Origin: Streptomyces sp. CB02959
GTDB lineage: Bacteria > Actinomycetota > Actinomycetes > Streptomycetales > Streptomycetaceae
Assembly: GCF_002803155.1 (NCBI RefSeq)
Contig: NZ_NNBP01000018.1
Location: 124,001-188,000, forward strand
Length of the DNA stretch: 64,000 nt
Direction of reading: 5' to 3'
Part shown: positions 50,642-58,697 of the stretch, piece after piece
How the letters are laid out: each line of letters starts with the position of its first letter
Position numbering within the stretch: position 1 is the stretch's first letter
Notes under the pieces: model-generated
The model's input: only the letters and a program-made list of their open reading frames with translations
Databases searched by the model: none
What the model was told of the DNA's origin: nothing
Program-made: the position numbers and the translations under genes

Positions 50642-51134
50642 TGTGATCCTGACCTGCATATACGGGGGGGGGAGGGGCGGCGGCGCGCGGTCACGGCCCG
50701 GCTGACTGCGGTACGGGAATCACCCCGCGGACCACCCGGCCCGCCACGCGATTCCTCTTCATTCCCTCTTGGTTTCTTTTTCGTTCCTCTCGCTCGCGAC
50801 CGGGCCTCAGCCCCCGCGCGTCTGCAAAACTGGGCCGTCGTACGAGTAAGTCACGCAAGCAATGGTCTCAGAGGCGCACGGGGGCGTGCGGCCGGGCGTT
50901 TCACGCGCCGGTGACGGGGGAGTCTCTGAGACGATGATCGGGTTGCGCGGCTGGGGCTGCGAGTGGTCGGGTGGAGATATGCATCGCGGTGGCGAACTGG
51001 GCGAGGGAACCGATGACCGGGGTCCCGAGCGCGCCCAGCGCGGCCGTCACCGGCGCGAGGGCTCCGAGCACACCGGGGACGACCGGCACAAAAGCACCGA
51101 GAGCATTACGGGCGGGGAAAACAGGGGCGGCCGC
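50642..51134. other. Intergenic region between hemL and a conserved hypothetical gene
   Basis: This 493-base divergent spacer begins at the hemL start with a C-rich run (minus strand) and has a T-rich stretch near 50745-50790. A 9-bp inverted repeat, GTCTCAGAG at 50865 and CTCTGAGAC at 50924, with a 50-base loop may be a regulatory site. An open frame extends the downstream gene to 50862, but its 91 extra codons are Gly/Arg-rich and I do not accept them. Confidence 0.5.
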
Positions 51135-51572
51135 ATGGGGGTGACGTACAAATACTTCGGCGCGCCCAATGGCGCCACGGCCGCCCGGGTCCCGATCTCG
51201 ATGCGCCCCGAGGAACTCGGCGGTGACGAACTCGGCATGGGCGGCATGTTCACCAAGATCAAGCCGGAGACGATGGCCGCCATGGTCCTCACCGGTATAG
51301 AGGGGATACCGCTGCACAAGGTTCCCCCGCTGGAGCTGGTCGTGCTCCACCCCGACTACGCCGTCGTCAAGCTCCCCATGACCGTGGTCGACCCGCTGCG
51401 CGGCGTCGGCGAGGAGTCCGTGGGCGCGGCCGCCTTCATCTGGTCCACCGTTCCCGACCGCGGCGGCCCGCAGGACGCCTTCAGCGTCTACCAGCTCCTC
51501 CACGAGTGGCAGGACTTCTCCCACCGCCTCCACGAGGCGGGACACCAGGCGTACTGCCTGGTGTGGCCGTAG
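51135..51572 (+). CDS. Conserved actinobacterial hypothetical protein
   Basis: This 145-residue soluble protein starts MGVTYKYFGAPNGATAARVPISMRPEELGGDEL and ends in a region with HEWQDFSHRLHEAGHQAYCLVW. No motif points to an enzyme. ATG at 51135 has GGGGCGGCC upstream. It has no obvious operon partner; the following genes are convergent. I recognise it only as a Streptomyces-type conserved protein. Confidence 0.75.
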   Translation: MGVTYKYFGAPNGATAARVPISMRPEELGGDELGMGGMFTKIKPETMAAMVLTGIEGIPLHKVPPLELVVLHPDYAVVKLPMTVVDPLRGVGEESVGAAAFIWSTVPDRGGPQDAFSVYQLLHEWQDFSHRLHEAGHQAYCLVWP

Positions 51573-51637
51573 GGCGCCGGACCGTCCCGGCCCGGGCGGG
51601 CCACCGCCGCGGGCCGACGCCGCGCCGTCGGGCCGGC

Positions 51638-52633
51638 TCACCAGGTGGGCCGGGCCGAGACGCCGCCGTCCACGACCAGGTCGTGGCCGGTGATCCAGGA
51701 GGCCATCGGCGAGGCGAGGAAGACGCAGGCGTCGCCGATGTCCTCGGGCCGCCCCAACCGCCCGGTGGGCGCGGCCCGTTGCCAGCGGCGCACCCCCTCC
51801 GGCCAGTCGGCCGCCAGTCCGGGCCGCTCGACCAGCCCCGGTGAGACGCTGTTGACGCGGATCCCGTACGGCCCGTACTCCAGCGCCGCCGCCCGGGCAT
51901 GCATCACCACCGCCGCCTTGGCCGCGCAGTAGTGGGCGTGACCCGGCGCCGGACGGTCCGCCTCGATCGAGGCGATGTGGGTCACCGACCCGCCGCCGCC
52001 CGCGCGCAGCACCGGCACCGCGGCCTGGGTGCAGGCGAAGACGCTGTGCACATCGGGGTCGGCGACGGCCCGCCAGTCGGCGAGCGACATCCCGGCCAGC
52101 TCCTGGACGGGCTGCACCCCCGCGTTGTTGACCAGCGCGGTCAGCCGCCCCCGCCATCCGGCGGCCGCCGCCACCAGCCGGTGGCACTCCTCCTCCACCC
52201 CCAGCTCGGCACGGAGCGCGAGCGCGCTCCCGCCGCCCCGCTCGATCTCCCCGACCAGCGCCCGCGCGGCCTCACCACCCGCCCGGTAGTGCGCCACCAC
52301 CGCCGCCCCGGCAGCGGCGAACCGCAACGCGATGCCCCGCCCGATCCCACCCGACGCCCCGGTGACCAGGACGACGTGCCCACTGAGGTCGGGGAGGGAG
52401 GGGGTGGTGGAGGGGATAGCGGAAGGGCCGGAAGGGCGGGAGGCAGCAGGGGGAGCCGGGCGGGCGGGGGTGGTGCCCGTCGGCTCCGGCGGGCGCTCGG
52501 CGGGCCCCGTCAGGCGCTCGGATGGCTCCGTAGGGCGCCGGGGCTGGCCGAATCGGCCCTGGTCGGCGGCCACTTCGGGAGTACCCACCACCCCTGCGCC
52601 GTTCGACTCATGAGGGGTCCGCACCACTGTCAT
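51638..52633 (-). CDS. Short-chain dehydrogenase with Pro-rich N-terminal extension
   Basis: This is an NAD(P)-dependent SDR of 331 residues. The first 80 are a Pro/Thr/Ser-rich disordered extension, then TGASGGIG (91-98), NNAG near 169, catalytic S222, Y235 and K239 (YCAAK), and the PG motif SVSPGLVERPGL. The core is therefore a normal 250-residue SDR. The ATG at 52633 overlaps the cupin gene stop (ATGA), which supports the long form. An internal start nearer the core cannot be excluded. Substrate unknown. Confidence 0.82.
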   Translation of the reverse strand: MTVVRTPHESNGAGVVGTPEVAADQGRFGQPRRPTEPSERLTGPAERPPEPTGTTPARPAPPAASRPSGPSAIPSTTPSLPDLSGHVVLVTGASGGIGRGIALRFAAAGAAVVAHYRAGGEAARALVGEIERGGGSALALRAELGVEEECHRLVAAAAGWRGRLTALVNNAGVQPVQELAGMSLADWRAVADPDVHSVFACTQAAVPVLRAGGGGSVTHIASIEADRPAPGHAHYCAAKAAVVMHARAAALEYGPYGIRVNSVSPGLVERPGLAADWPEGVRRWQRAAPTGRLGRPEDIGDACVFLASPMASWITGHDLVVDGGVSARPTW

Positions 52634-53157
52634 GCCCGGCTCAGCGCCCCGATCCGCACCGCTTCCCCGGGAAACCGCGCGGCCAGCCGCCCGGCGTCCC
52701 CGTGTTCGTAGTCCGCGAAGGTGAAACCGGGCGCCATCGTGCAGCCGAAGAGCGTCCAGGAACCGCCCGCGGCGACCTCGGCGGCCATCCAGGTGCCGGC
52801 CGGAACCGTGAACTGCACGTGCTGGCCGCCCAGTACGTCCGGGCCGAGGACGACCGTACGGGCGAAACCGGCGCCGTCCGCACGGTCGTCCCCGGGCAGC
52901 AGGAGCAGGGCGAGCGGGTCGCCCCGGTAGAAGTGCCAGATCTCGTCGGTCGGCAGCCGGTGCAGCGCGGAGAAGACGCCGGGCTCGGCGGTCAGCAGCA
53001 TCACGATCGCCGACCCCTCGGGCCGGCCGTCCGGGCGCTCCGGCCCGGCCCAGGTCCGCCGGTACCAGCCGCCCTCCCGGGGCAGCCGGTTCAACCCGTA
53101 GAACGCGATCAGCTCCTGCGGGAAGCTGTCCCGCGGCATCGCGGGGTGCTCGTCCAT
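52630..53157 (-). CDS. Cupin-domain protein, DUF985 family
   Basis: This 175-residue small beta-barrel has FYGLNRLPREGGWYRRTW near the N-terminus, ALHRLPTDEIWHFYRGDPLALLLL with the cupin His/Glu set, and GTWMAAEVAAGGSWTLFGCTMAPGFTFADYE, all typical of the YML079w/DUF985 group. Members bind small ligands, and function is mostly unassigned. It is translationally coupled to the SDR that follows it. Confidence 0.85.
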   Translation of the reverse strand: MDEHPAMPRDSFPQELIAFYGLNRLPREGGWYRRTWAGPERPDGRPEGSAIVMLLTAEPGVFSALHRLPTDEIWHFYRGDPLALLLLPGDDRADGAGFARTVVLGPDVLGGQHVQFTVPAGTWMAAEVAAGGSWTLFGCTMAPGFTFADYEHGDAGRLAARFPGEAVRIGALSRA

Positions 53158-53295
53158 CCGTCTGGCCGCCTTCCGCTCGTCCGCCGCGCCGATGCGGTGG
53201 TCGCCGGTCTGCCGGGCACTGCCTCTTGGCCGGTTGTCGCCTCACCCTAGGGGCGGAGGGGGCACGGGTCGCGGAACGAGCGGCAGAATCGGGCC

Positions 53296-53706
53296 ATGTC
53301 TGATCCCGTCGCCGCCTCCTCGGATCACCTTCCGGACGCCAACTCCCCTTCTCCTGCCGGGCCTTCTGCCGCCGCTCCCATGGATGCGGCCCCGTGGGAC
53401 ACCATCGACGCGCTCGTCGGCTGGCTCGACCGGGAGAGTGTGCTGCCGGAGGAACAGGAACGGCTGCTCCGCGTCCTGAAGCTCTCGGAGGAGGTGGGCG
53501 AGGCGGCCCAGGCCGTCATCGGGGCCACCGGCCAGAACCCGCGCAAGGGGCACAGTCACACCTGGGACGACGTGCACGCCGAACTGTGCGATGTGATCGT
53601 GACGGCGATGGTGGCCCTGCGGACGCTGACGCCCGAGGCACGGCAGGTCTTCGAGGGGCACCTGCGGCGGATCGCGGGGCGGGGGCCGGGGGCGGGGCAG
53701 GGGTAG
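53296..53706 (+). CDS. MazG-like nucleotide pyrophosphohydrolase
   Basis: This 136-residue protein has the all-alpha MazG fold. The metal-binding residues are in LSEEVGEAAQA (E65, E66, E69) and ELCDVIVTA (E96, D99). It probably hydrolyses a non-canonical or excess NTP/dNTP. The first 30 residues are disordered. The stop codon falls inside a perfect 18-bp tandem duplication, so one extra copy of the stop context exists downstream in frame. Confidence 0.85.
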   Translation: MSDPVAASSDHLPDANSPSPAGPSAAAPMDAAPWDTIDALVGWLDRESVLPEEQERLLRVLKLSEEVGEAAQAVIGATGQNPRKGHSHTWDDVHAELCDVIVTAMVALRTLTPEARQVFEGHLRRIAGRGPGAGQG

Positions 53707-53729
53707 GCGGTGGGGCAGGGGTAGGCGGT
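53694..53729 (+). repeat. 18-bp tandem duplication spanning the MazG-like stop codon
   Basis: GGGGCAGGGGTAGGCGGT is present twice, exactly in tandem. Each copy holds the TAG stop in the same frame because 18 is a multiple of three. A partial GGGCGGT continues the pattern. Confidence 0.8.
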
Positions 53730-53932
53730 GGGCGGTGGACGGTGGGGACACGGGTAAGGGCCCGGCCGCGGCTCCGGACTGAGGCGCCGGCCGTATTGGC
53801 GCATGGCCGCCGGTCGCGTTGCGGCGGTCGTCCGCGTTGCCGCCGCCGGCACTGCCGTCGGCCACGACCGTGCCGTCCGTGCTCTCGCCCGGCACGGTCG
53901 TTCGGCCCTGCCGTTCGGCCGCCATCCGGCCC

Positions 53933-54619
53933 TTACGGTCGCTCCGCCGTCAGATAGCGCTGGATGGTGGGGGCCAGCCAGGCGACGAGTTCGTCATGGC
54001 TGAGGTCGACGGCGGGCGTGACGCGCAGGACGTAGCGGCACAGCGCCATGCCCAGGATCTGCGACGCGACCAGGGCGGCGCGGGCCGGCACCTCCTCCGG
54101 CACCGTGCAGACCGCGTCGATCATCGGCTGCGTCTGCGCGGCGAAGACCTGCCGCATGCGCTCCGCGCCCGCCTCATTGGTGACGCCGACGCGCATCATC
54201 CCGGTCAGCCTCTCGTCGCCCTCCCAGAGCTCGATGAAGTGGCGCACGAGCCGGGCGCCCCGCTCCTCGGGCGGCACCACCGTCAGGTCCGGGGGGCGCA
54301 GGTCGATCTCCGAGGCCGCCGCGAAGAGGCCCTCCTTGTTGCCGTAGTAGCGCATCACCATCGACGGGTCGATGCCCGCGTCCCGCGCGATGGCGCGGAT
54401 GGTGGCGCGGTCGTAGCCTTCGGCGGCGAAGCGGTCCCGGGCGGCGGCGAGGATCGCGGCGCGGGTGGCGTCGGAGCGGCGGGGGCGGGAGTGGGCGCCG
54501 ACGTCGGGGGCCTCGGTTGCGACGGGCGGCGGACCGGCGTCGATCTCGGGGCTGACGACCGGGGCGGGACTGCCTGGACGAGCACCGGAGGGGGTGGTGG
54601 AGGGATCACATTCGGCCAT
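53933..54619 (-). CDS. TetR-family transcriptional regulator
   Basis: In this 228-residue protein the helix-turn-helix spans about residues 50-97 (RAAILAAARDRFAAEGYDRATIRAIARDAGIDPSMVMRYYGNKEGLF), after a 45-residue Pro/Ala-rich tail. The C-terminal domain matches the TetR_C group of antibiotic-type regulators (RVGVTNEAGAERMRQVFAAQ). ATG at 54619 has a weak ribosome site. It diverges from a flavin monooxygenase gene across three CAAC-N4-GTTG palindromes, the expected arrangement for a drug- or aromatic-responsive repressor. Confidence 0.9.
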   Translation of the reverse strand: MAECDPSTTPSGARPGSPAPVVSPEIDAGPPPVATEAPDVGAHSRPRRSDATRAAILAAARDRFAAEGYDRATIRAIARDAGIDPSMVMRYYGNKEGLFAAASEIDLRPPDLTVVPPEERGARLVRHFIELWEGDERLTGMMRVGVTNEAGAERMRQVFAAQTQPMIDAVCTVPEEVPARAALVASQILGMALCRYVLRVTPAVDLSHDELVAWLAPTIQRYLTAERP

Positions 54620-54635
54620 GTCAACAACTGTAGGC

Positions 54636-54704
54636 CAACGAGCGTTGACTTGCGAGTTGCGAGCGCCGTACGCTTGCCAACAAGCGTTGACCAACACGTG
54701 TTGG
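54636..54704. promoter_or_regulatory. Triple operator between TetR and monooxygenase genes
   Basis: CAACGAGCGTTG (54636), CAACAAGCGTTG (54678) and CAACACGTGTTG (54692) share the pattern CAAC-N4-GTTG; the last extends to a perfect CCAACACGTGTTGG. The third ends just before the monooxygenase ribosome site, so binding there would block initiation. Confidence 0.7.
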
Positions 54705-54719
54705 CAGGAGGCGGCGAAA

Positions 54720-56444
54720 ATGGATGCCCTCAACCGCAAGCCAGGGGACACCGGCAGCGACATCGACAGCAGCGGCACGGCCCACCGGCCGCCTGCCGGT
54801 GCCGGCATCGACAGCGGCACCGGCACCCCTGCACAGGCCGGCACTGCCACCCGGACCGGGGTGGACAAGATCGACACCAGAGCGTCCGAGAATGCCGGCA
54901 CCACGTCCGCCGGTCATGACGCCGACGTGATCGTCGTCGGCGCCGGCCCGACCGGTCTGCTGCTCGCCGGGGATCTCGCCGAGGCCGGTCTCGCCGTCAC
55001 GCTCCTGGAGCGCCGCGACGGCACGACCAGCAATCTCAGCCGGGCAATGGCCGTGCACGCCCGTTCGCTGGAGCAGTTGGACGCCCGCGGACTCGCCGAC
55101 GAGCTGATCGGCAGCGGCCACCGGCTGCCCGGCTTCCAGGCGTTCGGGGGCGCGGTGCTCCCCGCGGCCCGGCTCCGCTCCCGTTTCCCCTTCGTCCTGA
55201 TAACGCCGCAGTACGAGGTCGAGCGGCTACTGGCGCGGCGCGCCCGGCGGGCCGGCGTCACCTTCCGGTACGGGTCCGAGGTGCTGGGACTCGCCCAGGA
55301 CGCGGACGGCGTGACGGTGCACTTCCGGGCGGCCGAAGGCGCGGCCGAGGATGCGGCCGAGGGCGTCGGGAGCCTGCGCACCGCCTATGCGGTCGGCGCC
55401 GACGGGGCCCGCAGTTCCATCCGTGAGGCGGTCGGCCTGCCCTTCCCCGGCAAGGCGGTGGTCCGTTCCGTGGTCCTCGCCGACGTCCGGGTGGCCCAGG
55501 CACCCGACTCCCCCTTCGCGCTCCGCGCCACCCGCGACGCCTTCGCGGTGATCGCCTCGTTCGGCGACGGCTGGTACCGCGCCATCGGCTGGAACCGCCA
55601 TGTGCAGGTCCCCGATGACACGCCCGCCGATCTCGACGAGATCCGCGAGGTCACCCGGCTCGCCTTCGGCACCGACTACGGCATGCACGACGCCCGCTGG
55701 ATCTCGCGCTTCCGCAGCGACGAGCGGCAGGCCCCGGCCTATCGCGTCGGCCGGGTCCTCCTCGCCGGTGACGCCGCGCACGTCCACTCCCCGGCCGGCG
55801 GCCAGGGGATGAACGTCGGCCTCCAGGACGCGGCCAACCTCAGCTGGAAGCTGGCGGCCGTGGTGCGGGGCCACTCCCCCGACAGCCTGCTCGACAGCTA
55901 TCAGAAGGAGCGGCATCCGGTCGGCGAAGCGGTGCTGCGCAGCAGCGGCGCGCTGATCCGGCTCGCGCTGCTGCGCTCCCCGGCGGGCCGGGCGCTGCGC
56001 GATCTCGGCGCGCCGCTCTTGGTGCGCCTGCGGCCTCTGTCCCGGCGGGCGATCGGCGGGGTCTCGGGTATCGACATCGCCTATCCGGCCGGGCCCGGTG
56101 CCCATCGGCTGGCCGGCCGGCGCGCCCCCGACATCCGCCTCGCCGGCGGCGGACGGCTCTATGACGTCCTGCGGCAGGGCAAGTTCGTCCTGATCACCCC
56201 TGAGGGCGAGTTGCCGCAGGACACACCCCTGGCACCCGCACTCGACCGGGTCGTCACCGCCTCCTGGTCGAGCGGCCGCCGGACGGCCCTCCTGGTGCGC
56301 CCCGACGGCTATATCGCCTGGGCCACGGATGCCACCGCCCCCGTCGAGCGCGCCACGGCGCTCCGCACCGCCCTCGACCGCTGGACCGGCACACCCACCG
56401 CCCGCACCACCGCACGGGCCCGGCACTCCTCCGGACAGATATGA
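54720..56444 (+). CDS. FAD-dependent aromatic monooxygenase
   Basis: This is a 574-residue class A flavoprotein hydroxylase. After a 68-residue Thr/Gly/Ala-rich leader, the FAD-binding VIVVGAGPTGLLLAGDLAEAGL begins near 70. The DG motif VGADGARSSIREAVG lies in the middle, and the second FAD motif VGRVLLAGDAAHVHSPAGGQGMNVGLQDAANLSWKLAAV near 340-380. These features match phenol, polyketide and antibiotic-inactivating hydroxylases. GGAGG precedes ATG at 54720. Substrate unknown; control by the divergent TetR is likely. Confidence 0.9.
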   Translation: MDALNRKPGDTGSDIDSSGTAHRPPAGAGIDSGTGTPAQAGTATRTGVDKIDTRASENAGTTSAGHDADVIVVGAGPTGLLLAGDLAEAGLAVTLLERRDGTTSNLSRAMAVHARSLEQLDARGLADELIGSGHRLPGFQAFGGAVLPAARLRSRFPFVLITPQYEVERLLARRARRAGVTFRYGSEVLGLAQDADGVTVHFRAAEGAAEDAAEGVGSLRTAYAVGADGARSSIREAVGLPFPGKAVVRSVVLADVRVAQAPDSPFALRATRDAFAVIASFGDGWYRAIGWNRHVQVPDDTPADLDEIREVTRLAFGTDYGMHDARWISRFRSDERQAPAYRVGRVLLAGDAAHVHSPAGGQGMNVGLQDAANLSWKLAAVVRGHSPDSLLDSYQKERHPVGEAVLRSSGALIRLALLRSPAGRALRDLGAPLLVRLRPLSRRAIGGVSGIDIAYPAGPGAHRLAGRRAPDIRLAGGGRLYDVLRQGKFVLITPEGELPQDTPLAPALDRVVTASWSSGRRTALLVRPDGYIAWATDATAPVERATALRTALDRWTGTPTARTTARARHSSGQI

Positions 56445-56921
56445 AGCGCCGGGCGGCCTGGGACCGGTAGGCCGAATCGCCGCGCGCCGAGGCATCACGC
56501 CCGGGATCGCCATGCCCCGCACCGGCACGCCCGGAATCACCCCGCCGCGCACCACCACGCCCGGAATCCCCGCGCCCCGAACCGACGGACACCGAGCCGC
56601 GAGGCACCGAGCCACAGGCACCGCATCGCCGGACACCTGGACCACCAGGCGCCGCATCGCCCGGCGCCGAGACGTCGGACATCGAAGCACCGGACACGGA
56701 GACATTGGGCACCGAGGCACCGATCTCCGAGACGCTGGGCACCGGGACGCCGGAGTGCTGGCGGCGAGGTGCGGCAGCGGGGCGCCGGCGGCCGGGGCGC
56801 TGACTTCGAGGCGCCGATGCGCTGTGGGAGCAGGCGCGGTGGCGTGATCGGCTCCGCCCACGGCAGGGCGGACGAGGCCCCGTCCTCGCCCGGCCCGGGT
56901 CGGCTCCTTACGCTGAACGGC
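56445..56921. other. Intergenic region dominated by a 15-nt periodic array
   Basis: The 477 bases between the monooxygenase and the YnfA-like gene contain the degenerate tandem array described separately. Frames on both strands stay open because the period is a multiple of three, but none has a ribosome site or recognisable product. Confidence 0.5.
56524..56763. repeat. Degenerate 15-nt tandem array, about 16 units
   Basis: From 56524 the sequence divides into 15-base units: the first four alternate (GGCACGCCCGGAATC type), then twelve units from 56584 resemble GCCGGCACCGAGGAC with GGCACCGAG as the core. Units differ at several positions but keep phase to 56763. Related sequence may begin near 56494. 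Confidence 0.75.
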
Positions 56922-57257
56922 ATGCTCATCGCCCGTTCCGCAGCCCTGTTCGTCGTCGCCGCGCTCTTCGAGATCGGCGGTGCCTGGCTGGTGTGGCAAG
57001 GGGTGCGGGAGCACCGGGGATGGGCCTGGATCGGCGCCGGGGTGGTCGCCCTGGGCGTGTACGGCTTCGTGGCCACGCTCCAGCCGGACGCCCAGTTCGG
57101 CCGGATCCTCGCCGCGTACGGCGGGGTGTTCGTCGCCGGGTCGCTGGTCTGGGGCATGGTCGCGGACGGTTACCGTCCCGACCGCTGGGACGTGATCGGC
57201 GCACTGGTCTGCCTGGTCGGCATGGCCGTGATCATGTACGCGCCCCGCGGCCGCTGA
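56922..57257 (+). CDS. YnfA/UPF0060 family small membrane protein
   Basis: This 111-residue four-helix membrane protein belongs to the family distantly related to small multidrug-resistance transporters. Signatures are LFEIGGAWLVWQGVRE near residue 15, QPDAQFGRILAAYGGVFVAGSLVWG, and the final DVIGALVCLVGMAVIMYAPR. ATG at 56922 was chosen because it gives the family's normal length; longer frames read into the repeat array. A role in export of cations or drugs is suggested by homology only. Degenerate tandem arrays lie on both sides. Confidence 0.85.
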   Translation: MLIARSAALFVVAALFEIGGAWLVWQGVREHRGWAWIGAGVVALGVYGFVATLQPDAQFGRILAAYGGVFVAGSLVWGMVADGYRPDRWDVIGALVCLVGMAVIMYAPRGR

Positions 57258-57740
57258 ACCGGGGCGGCCACGGGCCACGCCCCCGGCCAGGGCCTAACGG
57301 TCGACCCACCCTCCGGCCGCCGACCTGCCGCTCCCCCTCCATATCCTGACCACACACCCCTGACCCGCACCACCGCGCACGAACCAGCTCACCCCTCACC
57401 CGCACACAACTCACGAGCCGCATCACAACTCACAAACCGCTCCACCGCTCAGGCACCCCACCACAACTCACAAGCCGCTCCACAACTCGCAAGGCCCACC
57501 ACCGCTCACGAGCCCCGCCACCGCCCGTGAAGCGCAACACAGTTCAAAAACCACATCGCGGTCCACGAGATACACCTGCACTATGGCTCACGAGCCACAC
57601 CATGACCCATGGGTTGCACCATGACTCGCGAGTCACACCACAGCCCCACCGGCCACGTCGTAGCCCACCAGCCGCGTCACAGCTCACCAGCCTCACCACG
57701 GCTCACTGTCCACTCACGCACCGCGTATAGGGAGAGCAGC
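57258..57740. other. Intergenic region dominated by a 19-nt periodic array
   Basis: These 483 bases separate the YnfA-like gene from an SDR gene. Most of it is the A/C-rich array described next; the SDR ribosome site (GGGAG) lies at the right end. No gene is apparent. Confidence 0.5.
57407..57716. repeat. Degenerate 19-20-nt tandem array, about 16 units
   Basis: Units such as CAACTCACGAGCCGCATCA, CAACTCACAAACCGCTCCA, CAACTCACAAGCCGCTCCA and CCGCTCACGAGCCCCGCCA follow each other at 19-base spacing. Drift to 20 or more bases occurs after 57560. The general form is C-N-N-CTCAC-N-AGCC-N-C-N-CCA. It is A/C-rich and lower in G+C than neighbouring genes. Confidence 0.75.
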
Positions 57741-58508
57741 ATGACCGCCGACACCCCCGGCGTCCGTACCGCCGTCGTCACCGGAGCGAGCAGCGGCATC
57801 GGTGCCGCGACCGCACGGGCCCTGGCCGCCGCCGGCTACCGCGTCGTGCTCACCGCCCGCCGCAAGGACCGCATCGAGGCACTCGCCGCCGAGTTGCCGC
57901 ACGCCGAGGCGTACGCGCTCGACGTCACCGACCGTGCCGCGGTCGACGCGTTCGCGCGCTCCCTCGACCGCTTCCCCTCCGTCGACGTCCTGGTCAACAA
58001 CGCCGGCGGCGCGGTCGGCGCGGAGCCGGTGGCCACCGGTGATCCGGCCGACTGGCGCGCGATGTACGAGGTCAACGTGCTCGGCGTGCTCCACATGACC
58101 CAGGCGATACTGCCCGCGCTGACCGCCTCCGGCGACGGCACCGTCGTCGTCCTCTCCTCCACCGCCGGCCACGGGACGTACGAGGGCGGCGGCGGGTACG
58201 TCGCCGCCAAGCACGGCGCCCATGTCATCGCCGAGACGCTCCGCCTGGAGCTGTGCGGCGAGCCGGTACGGGTCATCGAGGTGGCCCCGGGGATGGTCAA
58301 GACCGAGGAGTTCGCGACCACCCGCTTCCGCGGTGACGCCGACAAGGCCGCCAAGGTCTACCAGGGCGTGGACGCACCGCTCACCGCGGAGGACGTCGCC
58401 GACACCATCGCCTGGGCGGTCACCCGTCCCCCGCACGTCAACATCGACCTGCTCGTCGTCCGCCCCCGGGCGCAGGCGTCCAACACCAAGGTGCACCGCG
58501 ACAGTTGA
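57741..58508 (+). CDS. Short-chain dehydrogenase/reductase
   Basis: This is a 255-residue classical SDR. The NADP-binding loop is TGASSGIG (14-21), with basic residues TARRKDR after strand 2 favouring NADP. NNAG is at 86-89, and the catalytic set is S140, Y153 and K157 (YVAAK). The fold resembles serine/3-hydroxy acid dehydrogenases (YdfG-like: VIEVAPGMVKTEEF). ATG at 57741 follows GGGAG. Substrate unknown. Confidence 0.92.
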   Translation: MTADTPGVRTAVVTGASSGIGAATARALAAAGYRVVLTARRKDRIEALAAELPHAEAYALDVTDRAAVDAFARSLDRFPSVDVLVNNAGGAVGAEPVATGDPADWRAMYEVNVLGVLHMTQAILPALTASGDGTVVVLSSTAGHGTYEGGGGYVAAKHGAHVIAETLRLELCGEPVRVIEVAPGMVKTEEFATTRFRGDADKAAKVYQGVDAPLTAEDVADTIAWAVTRPPHVNIDLLVVRPRAQASNTKVHRDS

Positions 58509-58697
58509 GAGGTCGGGGGGGCGGCGGGCCGGTCGCGACGGCCGGCCCGCCGCTCGCCCGCCCGCCAGGACGCCTCCGCCCCGCCTCGCCTCGCCTCGCC
58601 TCCGGATGGCCACCGCCGAGACAGGGGGCTTACGTACACCCCCTACCGGGTGTTCGGGCCCCGTGTCCCGGCCTCCCCACGCCGCGACAGTGGACGC

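Noticed and set aside
50862..51134. Upstream extension of the hypothetical gene at 51135
   Set aside because: Ninety-one extra codons are Gly/Arg/His-rich, lack coding bias and cross an inverted repeat; the product has a natural start at MGVTYKYFG.
55227..57278. Very long minus-strand frame opposite the monooxygenase and repeat array
   Set aside because: Its sequence is antisense to a clear FAD enzyme and then runs through a tandem array whose period keeps frames open.
57527..57730. Short plus-strand frame within the 19-nt array
   Set aside because: His/Thr/Pro-rich translation of repeats without a ribosome site; the real SDR start at 57741 is in another context.
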